64,000 bases of DNA. Origin: Halegenticoccus tardaugens (GTDB taxonomy: Archaea > Halobacteriota > Halobacteria > Halobacteriales > Haloferacaceae). The DNA lies in the NCBI RefSeq assembly GCF_004116405.1, contig NZ_SDIC01000010.1:62001-126000 (forward strand), in the 5' to 3' direction. Under the pieces are notes generated by a model. It worked only from the letters and a program-made list of their open reading frames with translations. It ran no database searches and was not told the DNA's origin. Position numbers and translations under genes: made by a program. Positions within the stretch are counted from its first letter, which is position 1, and the number at the start of each line of letters is the position of its first letter. This document shows, in pieces, positions 41,249 through 49,925 of the stretch.

Positions 41249-43096
41249 ATGCCAGGCTTGAGTATCGTCCGCGGGGGCGACGACGTTGCGACGGGTACGA
41301 TCGACGACGCGCTCGACGCCGTCACGTTCCTCGACGGATACCGCGTCGACGAACACGTTCGCGACGCGGGAACGATGGTCGCGCACACGGGGTACGACGC
41401 GTACCCGGTGCGGGCCGTCGAGGGTGAGGGGTGGACGGCGGTGCTCGAAGGGTACGTACACGACACCGCGGATCCGGAGCGGGAGGTCCGGAGCGTCGTC
41501 CGGTGGCTCCGCGCGGGCGACACGGAGAAACTGCGATCGTGGCTCAGGGAGGGCGACAAGGAGTTCCTCCTCGCGGTCGCCGATCACGATGCCGGCGAGG
41601 TGACCGTCCTCACGGACGTGCTGGGCAGGTTTCCGACGTACAGCGTCACGATCGACGGGACGACGGTCGTCTCCCGTGAGCTGAAGTTCGTCCGTCGGAT
41701 GGTCGACGCGCTGGGCGATCCCGTTTCGCTCGACCGCCTCGCGGTCGCCCAGCAGCTCCTCTTCGGGTACACGCTCGGTACGCGAACGCCGTTCGAAGGG
41801 GTCGAACAGCTCCCGCCGGGCGCGCGGATCGACGTCGAGGACGGCATCGAGGTTGACCGTGTCTATCGACACGACTTCGAGGGGCACGAGCACGCGGACA
41901 GATCGTCCGCGGAGAACGCGGAGGCGCTCGCGTCCCGCTTTCTCGATGCGTGTCGCCGACGCTCGAACGTCGCGGGGCAGAACGTCGTCTCGCTGAGCGG
42001 CGGACTCGACTCGCGCGCGGTCGCGGCGGGGTTCGCGCGCACGGACCTCCCGGCGGTCGCCGCAACCTTCCAGCGGGTGAGTAACCCCGAGCCGGTGAAC
42101 ACCGGTGAGGTGAGTTCCACGCCGGCAATCGCCGGCGAGATGGGCAGTGACGAGTCGGCTTTCGCCGACGAAATGAGCGACGACGCCGAGATCGCGGAGG
42201 AGGTTGCGGCGAAGCTCGGGATTCCGTGGACGCTGTATCAGGTGTCCGACTCGGCGCGAGTCCGCTCACAGCTTCTCGACATGAAGCAAGGGACGAACTA
42301 CCTCGAAATGGCGTTCATCCTCGAGTTCTTCGAACGCCTCCAGGCGGACCATGGGTCGCTCACGTACCTGACCGGCGATGGCGGTGATAAGGTGTTGGCC
42401 GACCTCACAGCGGGGCGGCCAGTCGGCACGGACGGGACGCTCGCCCACCACCTCGTCGAGACGAACTCGATCTTCCCGCCGGAGGAGGCGGCTCGCATCG
42501 CCGGGATCGACACTCAACGCCTGCTCGGATCGGTCCGCGAGCGCGTCCGCTCGTACCCCGAGAGCGACCATGACGCGAAACACGTCCACTTTCTGATCCG
42601 CGAGCGCGGGATGAACTGGCTCACCCACGGCGAGGACAGGAACCGCTACTACTTCCCCAGCCTCTCGCCGTTCTACGCGTGGCCGGTGTTCGAGTACGCG
42701 ATGAACTGCCCGCCGGAGCAAAAACAGCGCCGGGGGCTGTACCGCGAGTTCCTCTCGATGCTGTCGCCCGAGATCGCCGACGTCGAGTACGCGAACTTCG
42801 GCGCGTCGCTCTCCTCTCTGGAGTACCGGGTGAAACACCGACTCTACGACGAGCTGACGCGGTTCCCGTCGCTGAAGCGCCTCGTCGTGTCACAGGTGCG
42901 GCGAAAGCAGAAGGGCCGGCGCGAGGAGCTTCGCGACCCCGAGCCCGTTCGGGCGCTCCTCGCCGCCGACGGCGACAGCGGGCTGAACCCCCGCGGCGTC
43001 GAGTCCGTCCTCGAGCGCGAGTCGTCGTACAGCGACGCCGAGCTCGCGCGGCTGCACACCGTCGTCGCGCTCGCGACGGGCGAAACCGCGTACTGA
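41249..43096 (+). CDS. Asparagine-synthase-like protein with palindrome-derived insertion
   Basis: A 615-residue protein of the asparagine synthase B type. The N-terminal domain resembles class II glutamine amidotransferases, but it begins MPGLSI, so the catalytic Cys2 is replaced by Pro and glutaminase activity is not expected. The PP-loop ATP domain has SGGLDSR at residues 250-256 and a later LTYLTGDGGDKVLADL. An insertion at about residues 281-311, absent from the paralogue at 44992-46785, is encoded by three palindromes. In glycan clusters such proteins may amidate uronic acids; that is inferred here. TATA-like TGATTAACTTTA lies about 30 nt before the ATG. Confidence 0.82.
   Translation: MPGLSIVRGGDDVATGTIDDALDAVTFLDGYRVDEHVRDAGTMVAHTGYDAYPVRAVEGEGWTAVLEGYVHDTADPEREVRSVVRWLRAGDTEKLRSWLREGDKEFLLAVADHDAGEVTVLTDVLGRFPTYSVTIDGTTVVSRELKFVRRMVDALGDPVSLDRLAVAQQLLFGYTLGTRTPFEGVEQLPPGARIDVEDGIEVDRVYRHDFEGHEHADRSSAENAEALASRFLDACRRRSNVAGQNVVSLSGGLDSRAVAAGFARTDLPAVAATFQRVSNPEPVNTGEVSSTPAIAGEMGSDESAFADEMSDDAEIAEEVAAKLGIPWTLYQVSDSARVRSQLLDMKQGTNYLEMAFILEFFERLQADHGSLTYLTGDGGDKVLADLTAGRPVGTDGTLAHHLVETNSIFPPEEAARIAGIDTQRLLGSVRERVRSYPESDHDAKHVHFLIRERGMNWLTHGEDRNRYYFPSLSPFYAWPVFEYAMNCPPEQKQRRGLYREFLSMLSPEIADVEYANFGASLSSLEYRVKHRLYDELTRFPSLKRLVVSQVRRKQKGRREELRDPEPVRALLAADGDSGLNPRGVESVLERESSYSDAELARLHTVVALATGETAY
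42092..42169 (+). repeat. Three palindromes inside the asparagine-synthase-like gene
   Basis: CCGGTG-aa-CACCGG (42092-42105), CGCCGGC-aatc-GCCGGCG (42120-42137) and GTCGGC-tttc-GCCGAC (42154-42169) follow each other with 14-16 nt spacers. They encode residues about 281-308, which have no counterpart in the paralogue at 44992-46785. Confidence 0.75.
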
Positions 43097-43150
43097 GGGG
43101 CGACAAAAACGGAACGAAGAACGAAGAACGAAGGAAAGACGACGGAACGC

Positions 43151-43990
43151 TCAGCGCAGTTCAGTGATCGGGCGGGCGGGCGTGCCGACGACGGTCGTCT
43201 CCGGCGGCACGTTGTCGAGGACCGTCGAGCCGATCCCGAGCTCCGCGCCGTCGCCGACCGAGAGGTGGCCGGCGACGGAGACGTGCGGGTGGACGATGAC
43301 GCCGTCGCCGATCATCGTGCTCCCCGAGACGCCGGCCCCGTAGGCCATCGAGACATTCCGGCCGATTTTCACCTGGTGGGCGACGTGTACCCCGCCGCTG
43401 AGGACGGACCCCGCGCCGACGACCGTCTCGCCGAACACCGCGCGGTCGACAGCGCAGTTCGCCCCGATCTCAACCCCGTCTTCGATGACGACCGCGCCGT
43501 CGTGGATCTGTCGGAGCGGCCGGTCGCGCTCGTCGCGGGCGAAGCCGAACCCCGCCTCGCCGAGAACGGTCCCCGCGTGGATCCGACAGTCGTCGCCGAT
43601 TCTGACGGCGTCGCCGACGAAGACGTGCGCGCCGATCACGCAGCGGTTGCCGATCGCCGCGCCCTCCTCGACGACGGCGGTGGGGTGGATCGATGTCTCC
43701 TCGACCGGCTCGACGAAGAACTCCCGCGCGACCTTCACGAACGCGAGTTTCGGATCCGCCGTCCGGACGAGCGGCCGGTCGGAGATCGTCGGTGTCGTCT
43801 CCGGGCAGATGACGAGACCCGCGTCTGACGCCTCGATTCGTGCCGGATCGTCCGAAACCGAGAAGGCGAGGTCGGTCCGGGTCGCCTCGTCGAGGGCGTC
43901 GACGCCCGTGAGCCACACGTCGGATCCGCTCCGTCCGGCGAGCGTCCGTCCGAGGAACCACGCCACGTGAGCGGCTCGAAGCTCAGGCAT
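43151..43990 (-). CDS. LpxD-like UDP-sugar N-acyltransferase
   Basis: A 279-residue protein with the LpxD two-part layout. A non-repeat N-terminal domain (LTGVDALDEATRTDLAFSVSDDP to VKVAREFF) is followed by a long hexapeptide left-handed beta-helix (TSIHPTAVVEEGAAIGNRC to VGTPARPITEL). The central GEAGFGFARDERDRPLRQIHD insertion and the His in VHVAHQVKIGRN match LpxD. LpxD acylates UDP-glucosamine in bacterial lipid A, which archaea lack. Here it more likely acylates or acetylates an amino sugar for the surface glycan. The ATG at 43990 lies 30 nt after the centre of a promoter box. Confidence 0.82.
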   Translation of the reverse strand: MPELRAAHVAWFLGRTLAGRSGSDVWLTGVDALDEATRTDLAFSVSDDPARIEASDAGLVICPETTPTISDRPLVRTADPKLAFVKVAREFFVEPVEETSIHPTAVVEEGAAIGNRCVIGAHVFVGDAVRIGDDCRIHAGTVLGEAGFGFARDERDRPLRQIHDGAVVIEDGVEIGANCAVDRAVFGETVVGAGSVLSGGVHVAHQVKIGRNVSMAYGAGVSGSTMIGDGVIVHPHVSVAGHLSVGDGAELGIGSTVLDNVPPETTVVGTPARPITELR

Positions 43991-44014
43991 ACCGTCGAGG
44001 TGGCTTCCCACGCC

Positions 44015-44024
44015 CATTGTTATG
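44015..44024 (-). promoter_or_regulatory. CATAACAATG box before the LpxD-like gene
   Basis: Reads CATAACAATG on the minus strand, centred 30 nt before the ATG at 43990. Confidence 0.6.
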
Positions 44025-44044
44025 CGCGCGTTGCGTCCCGCCCG

Positions 44045-44995
44045 TCACCTTGCGGGACCCGTCCGGCGGTCCGTCCGGGGATCCGCCCGCGCGCTCGTCC
44101 CTCCGCCGTCGGAAGAGAGCGCCTGAAGCGCGTTGACTACCTCGGTATAGACGTACCCCACTTTCACAGGCGTCGTCACGTCGGACGCGTAGTACAGGTC
44201 GCCGAGTTCGTCCTCGGAGAACGCTCGGGGGGAGAACTCCGGATCGTTGAGCCGGCGGATTCCGATTGCCAGGAGCGGAATCGACGTCTCCAACAGTCGT
44301 CGCCTGAGCTCTCCGAGGCTCATGACGCCCTCGAAATCGGTTCGACGGATCGCGACAATCTCGCCGGCGTCGATCTCCTCTGAGAGGATTTGGAGCGTGA
44401 CGCCACCCTCGGACTCGCCGTTGAGGAACTCCCAGAAGCCGAACCCGATCCCCCGGTACTCGCGGACGTCTCCGTGGTGAAAGCTGAGTATGCCGCGGTC
44501 GGGCGCGTCGAGGACCCGACCCGCGAGAAGACCCATCCCGTACTGAACAGCGACGTCGGCCTCCAAGACGACCCCGTCGACGACGTCGTCCGGGAGTTCG
44601 ACGCCCGGTCCGTCGGGGATAGTCGACGTTCGGACGACCGTCGTCGGCGCGTACGGCTGCGCGAGGACGTCGACGCGCTCGATGTCGGGGTCGCGGCGGG
44701 CGTGGAGCCACGCGAGCGGCCCGCGACCGGACGGGCCGTCCGTCGGCGGCGCGTCGTCCTCGCCCGCGAGGACGATCGAGACGAGTTCGGCCTCCGTCTC
44801 GACGACCATCTCGACGAGCGCTCGGTGGAACTGCATCGGCACCCACCGGCTCCCGAGGAGGAGACAGACGTCGCGGACCGGTGACTGCTCCGTTCCGCCG
44901 TCGGTCGACCGGCGTGACGCCGTCCCCGACGGCGTCAGCCGGGCGTCCATGTTCAGGATCGTTGCGAGCCGTGAGATGAGTGCCTTGCCGTTCAT
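44045..44995 (-). CDS. Formyltransferase-family protein (sugar N-formyltransferase-like)
   Basis: A 316-residue paralogue of the protein at 3369-4325. The core motif is LSFHHGDVREYRG, then GFWEFLNGES and GVTLQILSEEIDAGEIV. As in the other copy, Ser stands where the family usually has the catalytic Asn. It starts with ATG at 44995, overlapping the stop of the asparagine-synthase-like gene by 4 nt, so the two are co-translated. With an aminotransferase just upstream, it probably formylates an amino sugar. The longer frame upstream is Arg-rich and was rejected. Confidence 0.72.
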   Translation of the reverse strand: MNGKALISRLATILNMDARLTPSGTASRRSTDGGTEQSPVRDVCLLLGSRWVPMQFHRALVEMVVETEAELVSIVLAGEDDAPPTDGPSGRGPLAWLHARRDPDIERVDVLAQPYAPTTVVRTSTIPDGPGVELPDDVVDGVVLEADVAVQYGMGLLAGRVLDAPDRGILSFHHGDVREYRGIGFGFWEFLNGESEGGVTLQILSEEIDAGEIVAIRRTDFEGVMSLGELRRRLLETSIPLLAIGIRRLNDPEFSPRAFSEDELGDLYYASDVTTPVKVGYVYTEVVNALQALSSDGGGTSARADPRTDRRTGPAR

Positions 44996-46785
44996 GATCG
45001 TGTAGGTACCTTGCCGTTCGTGATCGGCCTTCCCGATCTGTCGAGGTGTTCCTGCGTCCACCGCTCGACCGACGTGATCGCGGCGATCGGTTTGATGTGG
45101 TTGTCCTTGCCGTCGAGGTGCGCAGAGCGAAGCGCCGCGATCGCGTCGGCGTCGAAGTGCGGCCGCGACGCCGCCGAGTCGAGCAGGTCGTCGAGGTACG
45201 ATCGGAGCGTCGGGTCCGTCCGGTACCAGTGGGCGTACAGCTTTGGGCCGCGCAGGCGCTTTCGCAGGCGCTTTTTCGCCAGCCCGACGGTGTGGAGCCA
45301 CTGCGGCGCAGAGGGCGCGAGGCCCGTCCGCTGGTACGGGATCTCGTCGAGGCCGTGGTTCATCATCCGCGTCAGTTCGAGCTTCAGGCTCGTCGTGGCG
45401 ATGGAGACGCGGCCGCCGGTGTGCGGCACCGTCCGCTTGTGGTACCGCGGGGGACGGTCCGCGGCGACGTTCAGGAAGTCGCTGGCGGCGAAGGGCACCC
45501 GGGTTCCGACCTGACTCCGCGGGACGCGGCTGCTCCGGAAGTGGCCGTACGCGGCCCGGTGCCAGACGACGTCCCGGAAGACAGACTCCGCGTCTGGGTG
45601 ATCGTTCGCCGTCACCTCTTGACGGAGCGAGTCGACCGGATCGACGTCCCCGTCGACGAGCGCCGCCGCATCCCTCGGATCCACGACGGCGTAGCGGCTA
45701 GCGAGCGCGTCGGTGAGCGATCCGTTCCGAACGAGCTGGCGCTGGTAGTCCCAGATGTCGTCGCCAAAGTAGAGTTCCTGCGGGGCAGCCTCGAACACCA
45801 CGTCTGCGGCGGCGGCCAGCCGCCCGTCGAGCATGTGAGTCGTGTTGATGAGGTACGACCAGGCGACCATCCCATCCGTCAGCCGGATCGCCCGGTCAAG
45901 CACGTCTGCGAAGGCGTCCGGCGGCCCGAGTTCGATGCGGTCGTTCTCCACCCCGAGAGCCGCCGCGACGCGGCGCGCCGGCTCCGACTCGTCCTCATCG
46001 GGGATCTCGTACGTCATGGTGTGGAACGCGTCGAGCTCCTCGCGAAGGGCGGAGGCCATCATCCGGCTATCGAGCCCACCTGAGAGCCAGACGCCGGTCG
46101 TCCCCTCGACGGTGCCGACGACGTCGCGCACGGACGCGCGGTACTCCCGCAGCAGCGTTCGCGGGTAGTCGACATCGACGCTCCTGCCGAAGCTCGGTCG
46201 CCAGTACCGATCGACGGTCGTCTCGCCGTCCGCGTGCGTCAGCACCCGCGCGGGGCGAAGTTCAGACACCCCGTCGAGCAGCGTGCTCTCGCCCCACGTG
46301 TGCCCGAAGAGGACCATATCGGAAATCGCCTGCAGGTCCAGCGTCGGGTCGTCCAGCGTGGGCGCGAGCGCCGACACTTCAGAGGCGAACAGGAAGTCGT
46401 TGCTCTCGCGGTAGTAACATGGGCGGCTCCCGAGTTTGTCAGTCGAGAGCACAAGCCGATCGTCCGCGTCGGCGCAAGCGAGGGTGAACAGCCCGTCCGT
46501 CGCGGCCAACGTTTCGGTCGGGCGATCGAGCACCGCTCGGAAGAACTCGCCGGGGTTTGACGTCGACGGCGGTGCCTTCGAAACGACTCCGTGGAGGACG
46601 CCGGCGATGCCGTCCCCCTCGTACCACAGGTCGCTCGACGCGTCCTTCTCGCCGTGGTGGATCACGCCGAGGGCGGCATCTCCGGTCGACACCCGATCGC
46701 ACTCGTACCACGATTCGTGCGTCAGCGACTCCGACAGCGCGCGCACGTCGCCGCCGTCCGGTGCGCTTCCAACGATTCCAGGCAT
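44992..46785 (-). CDS. Asparagine-synthase-like protein
   Basis: A 597-residue protein of the asparagine synthase B type. It begins MPGIVGSAPDG, so the active-site Cys2 of the glutaminase domain is Pro, as in the copy at 41249. SGGLDSR is at residues 235-241 and the synthetase domain is otherwise complete. Without the Cys it probably uses free ammonia or another nitrogen donor, or makes a different amide bond. It is the first gene after the box at 46814 and overlaps the formyltransferase gene. Amidation of a uronic acid made by the WbpA-type enzyme is a reasonable inference. Confidence 0.82.
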   Translation of the reverse strand: MPGIVGSAPDGGDVRALSESLTHESWYECDRVSTGDAALGVIHHGEKDASSDLWYEGDGIAGVLHGVVSKAPPSTSNPGEFFRAVLDRPTETLAATDGLFTLACADADDRLVLSTDKLGSRPCYYRESNDFLFASEVSALAPTLDDPTLDLQAISDMVLFGHTWGESTLLDGVSELRPARVLTHADGETTVDRYWRPSFGRSVDVDYPRTLLREYRASVRDVVGTVEGTTGVWLSGGLDSRMMASALREELDAFHTMTYEIPDEDESEPARRVAAALGVENDRIELGPPDAFADVLDRAIRLTDGMVAWSYLINTTHMLDGRLAAAADVVFEAAPQELYFGDDIWDYQRQLVRNGSLTDALASRYAVVDPRDAAALVDGDVDPVDSLRQEVTANDHPDAESVFRDVVWHRAAYGHFRSSRVPRSQVGTRVPFAASDFLNVAADRPPRYHKRTVPHTGGRVSIATTSLKLELTRMMNHGLDEIPYQRTGLAPSAPQWLHTVGLAKKRLRKRLRGPKLYAHWYRTDPTLRSYLDDLLDSAASRPHFDADAIAALRSAHLDGKDNHIKPIAAITSVERWTQEHLDRSGRPITNGKVPTRS

Positions 46786-46813
46786 TCGTGTCGTCGGAGT
46801 CGACGCGCGTCGG

Positions 46814-46823
46814 TATTGTTATT
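46814..46823 (-). promoter_or_regulatory. AATAACAATA box before the asparagine-synthase-like operon
   Basis: Reads AATAACAATA on the minus strand, centred 33 nt before the ATG at 46785 and directly touching the stop codon of the preceding aminotransferase gene. Confidence 0.55.
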
Positions 46824-48025
46824 CAGCCCCTTCCGCGGAGCGTCTCCTGCACCGCTTCGACCATTCGAGGGAGGGCGGGAAACGGAAGCTGCTGGTGTGT
46901 CGGCAGCACGACGAGCGACTGTCGGAGCGCGGTCGCGCCCGGATCCGCCGGTTGCGGAACGTCGGCTCCGAGCGCCCAGCCGAGCATTTCGGCGGGCAGA
47001 CCGCGATCGCGCAGCGCGGCCCAGAGGGCGGGCGCGGAGACCCCGTCGACGGGGCGGACGCCGACCCCGTACGGACAGCCGCCGTCCGCGACCGGCGGGG
47101 TGACGACGGCGAGCCCAGAGAGCGCGTCGAGACGTGCGCGGAGGTTGCGGTAGCGCTCCCGCCGGGCCGCGGCTATCTCCGCCGGTCGGGAACGGACGAG
47201 TCCGATCCGCGACACCCAACCGGGACGACGCGGGGGGACGCGGTGATCGTGTGCGGTCCCCGGCGCGCCATCTCCGGCGAACACGCCGGCTCCGGCGCTC
47301 AAGAGCGGACCGTCTGTCAACCGTCGCAACGCGGTCGAGCGCCGCATCGATTCCTCCACGAACCTGAGACGCGGGATCGACGGTATCGCCGAACTGAGCC
47401 GCTCGTGCGCCGCGACAGCAAACGATCGGGCGAGCGCGCGTCCTTCGCGCGCCTCGTCGTCGGGCGAGGGAAGCCTCGTACCCGGCGCGACGACGAGCCC
47501 GCCGTTCGGCACCGGGAGCGTCTTCCGGAGGCTGAACATGGCGACGTCGCCGACCGACCCCAGCGGCGTCCCGTCCTCGCGGCGGCTGAACAGCCCCCGG
47601 GCGCAATCTTCGACGAAGACGGCGTCGACCGCCTCGGCTTCCGCGGCGAGTTCGTCGAGACCGTTCGTCTCGAAGCCGAGGTAGTGGATGAGCTGCACCA
47701 CGTCCGGCTCGCGGTCGCGGATCAGATCGACGACGTCGCCGGTCGGTACCGTCAGATCCTCCCGCACGGGGAAGTACTCGACCTGCAAGTCGAACTCGCG
47801 GTCGAGCACGCCGACGACCGAGGGGGGCGTGTACGCCGGCACCAGCGCGGTTCCGCCGTCGACACCGTGGCGAGAGAGCGCCGCAGCCAGTCCCGTTCGC
47901 GCGTGCGTGTACAAACCAAAGTCGCCCGACGGGATCCAGCGACCGTCCGCCAACCACTCGGGGATACCGACGTCCCGCGAACCGAGCCACGCCGGGTTAA
48001 AGTGCGGCGAGTGGTGGACGTACAT
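46823..48025 (-). CDS. DegT/DnrJ/EryC1-family aminotransferase-like protein
   Basis: A 400-residue PLP-dependent sugar aminotransferase homologue. Asp140 in FVEDCARG and the PLP Lys168 in FSLRKTLPVPNGG are present. It is more divergent than the copy at 28581-29672, with extra length in the middle (about residues 190-290). It starts with ATG at 48025, 82 nt downstream of the phosphodiesterase-like gene, and may be transcribed from that gene's box at 49731. It could supply the amino group later formylated by the product of 44045-44995. Confidence 0.78.
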   Translation of the reverse strand: MYVHHSPHFNPAWLGSRDVGIPEWLADGRWIPSGDFGLYTHARTGLAAALSRHGVDGGTALVPAYTPPSVVGVLDREFDLQVEYFPVREDLTVPTGDVVDLIRDREPDVVQLIHYLGFETNGLDELAAEAEAVDAVFVEDCARGLFSRREDGTPLGSVGDVAMFSLRKTLPVPNGGLVVAPGTRLPSPDDEAREGRALARSFAVAAHERLSSAIPSIPRLRFVEESMRRSTALRRLTDGPLLSAGAGVFAGDGAPGTAHDHRVPPRRPGWVSRIGLVRSRPAEIAAARRERYRNLRARLDALSGLAVVTPPVADGGCPYGVGVRPVDGVSAPALWAALRDRGLPAEMLGWALGADVPQPADPGATALRQSLVVLPTHQQLPFPALPRMVEAVQETLRGRG

Positions 48026-48107
48026 CAGCGATCACCGCGCCGACCAGTGCGCTCAGAATCCAGTGCAACTCCCACGACGAGCGCGTCCGTCGTGGCGGCG
48101 GACTGGA

Positions 48108-49700
48108 TCATTCCATGTAGCCGAGTCCGCGGAGTCGATCTTCGACGCCGTTGAAGTCGTCCTCGGTCGAGTCGTCGCCCGCGGACTGTCGGTAGGCGGT
48201 CGATCTGATCTCGGCCGACGCCAGCGCCGAGTTCGGGTCGAACATCTCGGTCAGGACGCGGCCGTCCGCGTCCTCGGGGATCGGCTCGCCCGCCGCGTGC
48301 AACAACGTCGGCGCCACGTCGACGACGGTCGCCCCTTCCACTTCGACGCCCGCGGCGACGTCGGGCCCCCACGCGAGGAAGATCCCATCGGGGCGGTGAG
48401 ACGCCTCTAGGACCGCCGATGGGACGCAGACGCGATCGGTCAGGGCTCCCTTGATCTCGTACCCAGGCGTCGGTTCGACGACGAGGTCCGGCGCGCGCTC
48501 GTCGGTCGGGTACGCCTCGGACCCGTCGACCACCTCGAACACCTGGTCGCCCGTCTCGGGGTCCGTGTACTCTTCGAACAGCCGCGTGAGGCGTTTCTTG
48601 AGTGCCGGAATCCGATCGGGATCGACCGCGCCGTTTTCGAATCGTTCGACGTCGTTTACGTACACCAGCCCCTCGCCGTGAACGAATGCCGCGGTCTGCG
48701 AGAAGTTGACGTCATAGAGCGCGTGGTTGCCGGGAACGTGCTCCGCAACCGAGTCGACGACCGAGCGCGGGAGCCGCTTTGCCACTGCGTCGAGGTCGAG
48801 GTCGAATCGACCGAGCACGCGTTCGAACCGCGCTTTCGTCAGTCCGACGCGGCCGAGGACGCTCCGCGCGCCGCCGGTGGCGGCGGATTTGCGGACGAGA
48901 AAGCCGTGCTCTTCGAGGAGCGTGTTCGCGCTGGCATGCTTTTCGATCGGGCCGAACCCGTGGTCGGAGACGACGTACAGCGTCGCCCCGTGCTCCTCCA
49001 CGTACCGCATCACGTCGCCGAGGATCGTGTCAAGCAGCCGGTAGTGCGCGCGGAGCTGCGACTTCTCCCAGATGAGGTGCTGAAGCCGGTCCGGCGCGGT
49101 GAACACGAAGAAGAACAGCCGCCACTCCTCCTCGCGCATGAGAAGCGAGAGCAACCGCCTGCGCTTTTCCACCACGGCGTCGAGCGCGTCCAGAAACTCC
49201 CCCTTCCGATCGTGGTACTGTTCGTAAAACAGGCCGACGGTATAGTCGGGGATCTCCTCGACGATCGTCTCGCGGAGCGACGGCGGGTACGTGAACCGAT
49301 CGTTGAGCTCCGGCGTGAGCATCCCGGTCACCATCGTACCGTCGAGTTCCGTCGCCGGGTAGGTCATCGGGACGTTGCCCACCACCGCCGGGGTGAGCAT
49401 CTCCCACAGCGACGGTCGGCTCACGTCGTCGCCCGTGTACATCTCGCGCCGGTGGTCGGCGGTGAGGCGCTGGAAACCGTAGACGCCGTGTTTGTCGGGC
49501 CACACGCCCGTGGCGATCGACGGCCACGCGAGTGGTGTGGACGCCGGTCGCGTGCTCCGCAGGGGGCCGGCGGCCCCTTCCCCGAACAATCGATTGAAAT
49601 TGGGAAGCGAGCCGTCCGCGGCCCACTCTCGAAGCATCTCCCACGGGACGCCGTCGAGGCCCAGCACGAATGCACGGTCGGAAGTAGAGGTCGACTGCAT
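48108..49700 (-). CDS. Phosphodiesterase/nucleotide-pyrophosphatase-like enzyme
   Basis: A 530-residue member of the same group as 34050-35684 and 58371-60002. It begins AFVLGLDGVPWEML, with the nucleophile Thr in RPASTPLAWPSIATG, and ligands in VVSDHGFGPIEKH. It has a long soluble middle and the C-terminal tail VEDRLRGLGYM. It shows no signal peptide. It follows the promoter box at 49731 and is upstream of the aminotransferase gene. Its substrate is unknown. The superfamily includes phosphate-ester hydrolases and transferases. Confidence 0.82.
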   Translation of the reverse strand: MQSTSTSDRAFVLGLDGVPWEMLREWAADGSLPNFNRLFGEGAAGPLRSTRPASTPLAWPSIATGVWPDKHGVYGFQRLTADHRREMYTGDDVSRPSLWEMLTPAVVGNVPMTYPATELDGTMVTGMLTPELNDRFTYPPSLRETIVEEIPDYTVGLFYEQYHDRKGEFLDALDAVVEKRRRLLSLLMREEEWRLFFFVFTAPDRLQHLIWEKSQLRAHYRLLDTILGDVMRYVEEHGATLYVVSDHGFGPIEKHASANTLLEEHGFLVRKSAATGGARSVLGRVGLTKARFERVLGRFDLDLDAVAKRLPRSVVDSVAEHVPGNHALYDVNFSQTAAFVHGEGLVYVNDVERFENGAVDPDRIPALKKRLTRLFEEYTDPETGDQVFEVVDGSEAYPTDERAPDLVVEPTPGYEIKGALTDRVCVPSAVLEASHRPDGIFLAWGPDVAAGVEVEGATVVDVAPTLLHAAGEPIPEDADGRVLTEMFDPNSALASAEIRSTAYRQSAGDDSTEDDFNGVEDRLRGLGYME

Positions 49701-49730
49701 GCTGTCATCGGAGACGAGGGGAATCGGCGG

Positions 49731-49740
49731 CTTTGTTATG
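49731..49740 (-). promoter_or_regulatory. CATAACAAAG box before the phosphodiesterase-like gene
   Basis: A perfect consensus box on the minus strand, centred 36 nt before the ATG at 49700. A divergent box of the same type lies at 49872-49881. Confidence 0.65.
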
Positions 49741-49871
49741 CGCCGCTTTCGCCGCCGGGCCGCCTCGCGAACGAAGGAGAGCTGGCGGTCGTCGCGGTCG
49801 CGGCGTCCGATCGGTGTCGACTGATGCTATCGCTCGATCGCTCCTAAGATGTAGCTCGTTAGCAATGCGAG

Positions 49872-49881
49872 ATTAACAAAG
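49872..49881 (+). promoter_or_regulatory. ATTAACAAAG box before the GNAT gene
   Basis: ATTAACAAAG is centred about 50 nt before the ATG at 49926, or 64 nt before an alternative ATG at 49941. It is one base away from the consensus. Confidence 0.5.
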
Positions 49882-49925
49882 TACGTTCGTCCTGTCTTTC
49901 AGCATATCGAGTCATCCAACGAGGG

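Noticed and set aside
48025..48372. 115-codon open frame on the minus strand between the aminotransferase and phosphodiesterase-like genes
   Set aside because: Most of it overlaps the end of the phosphodiesterase-like gene in another frame and is very Arg-rich.
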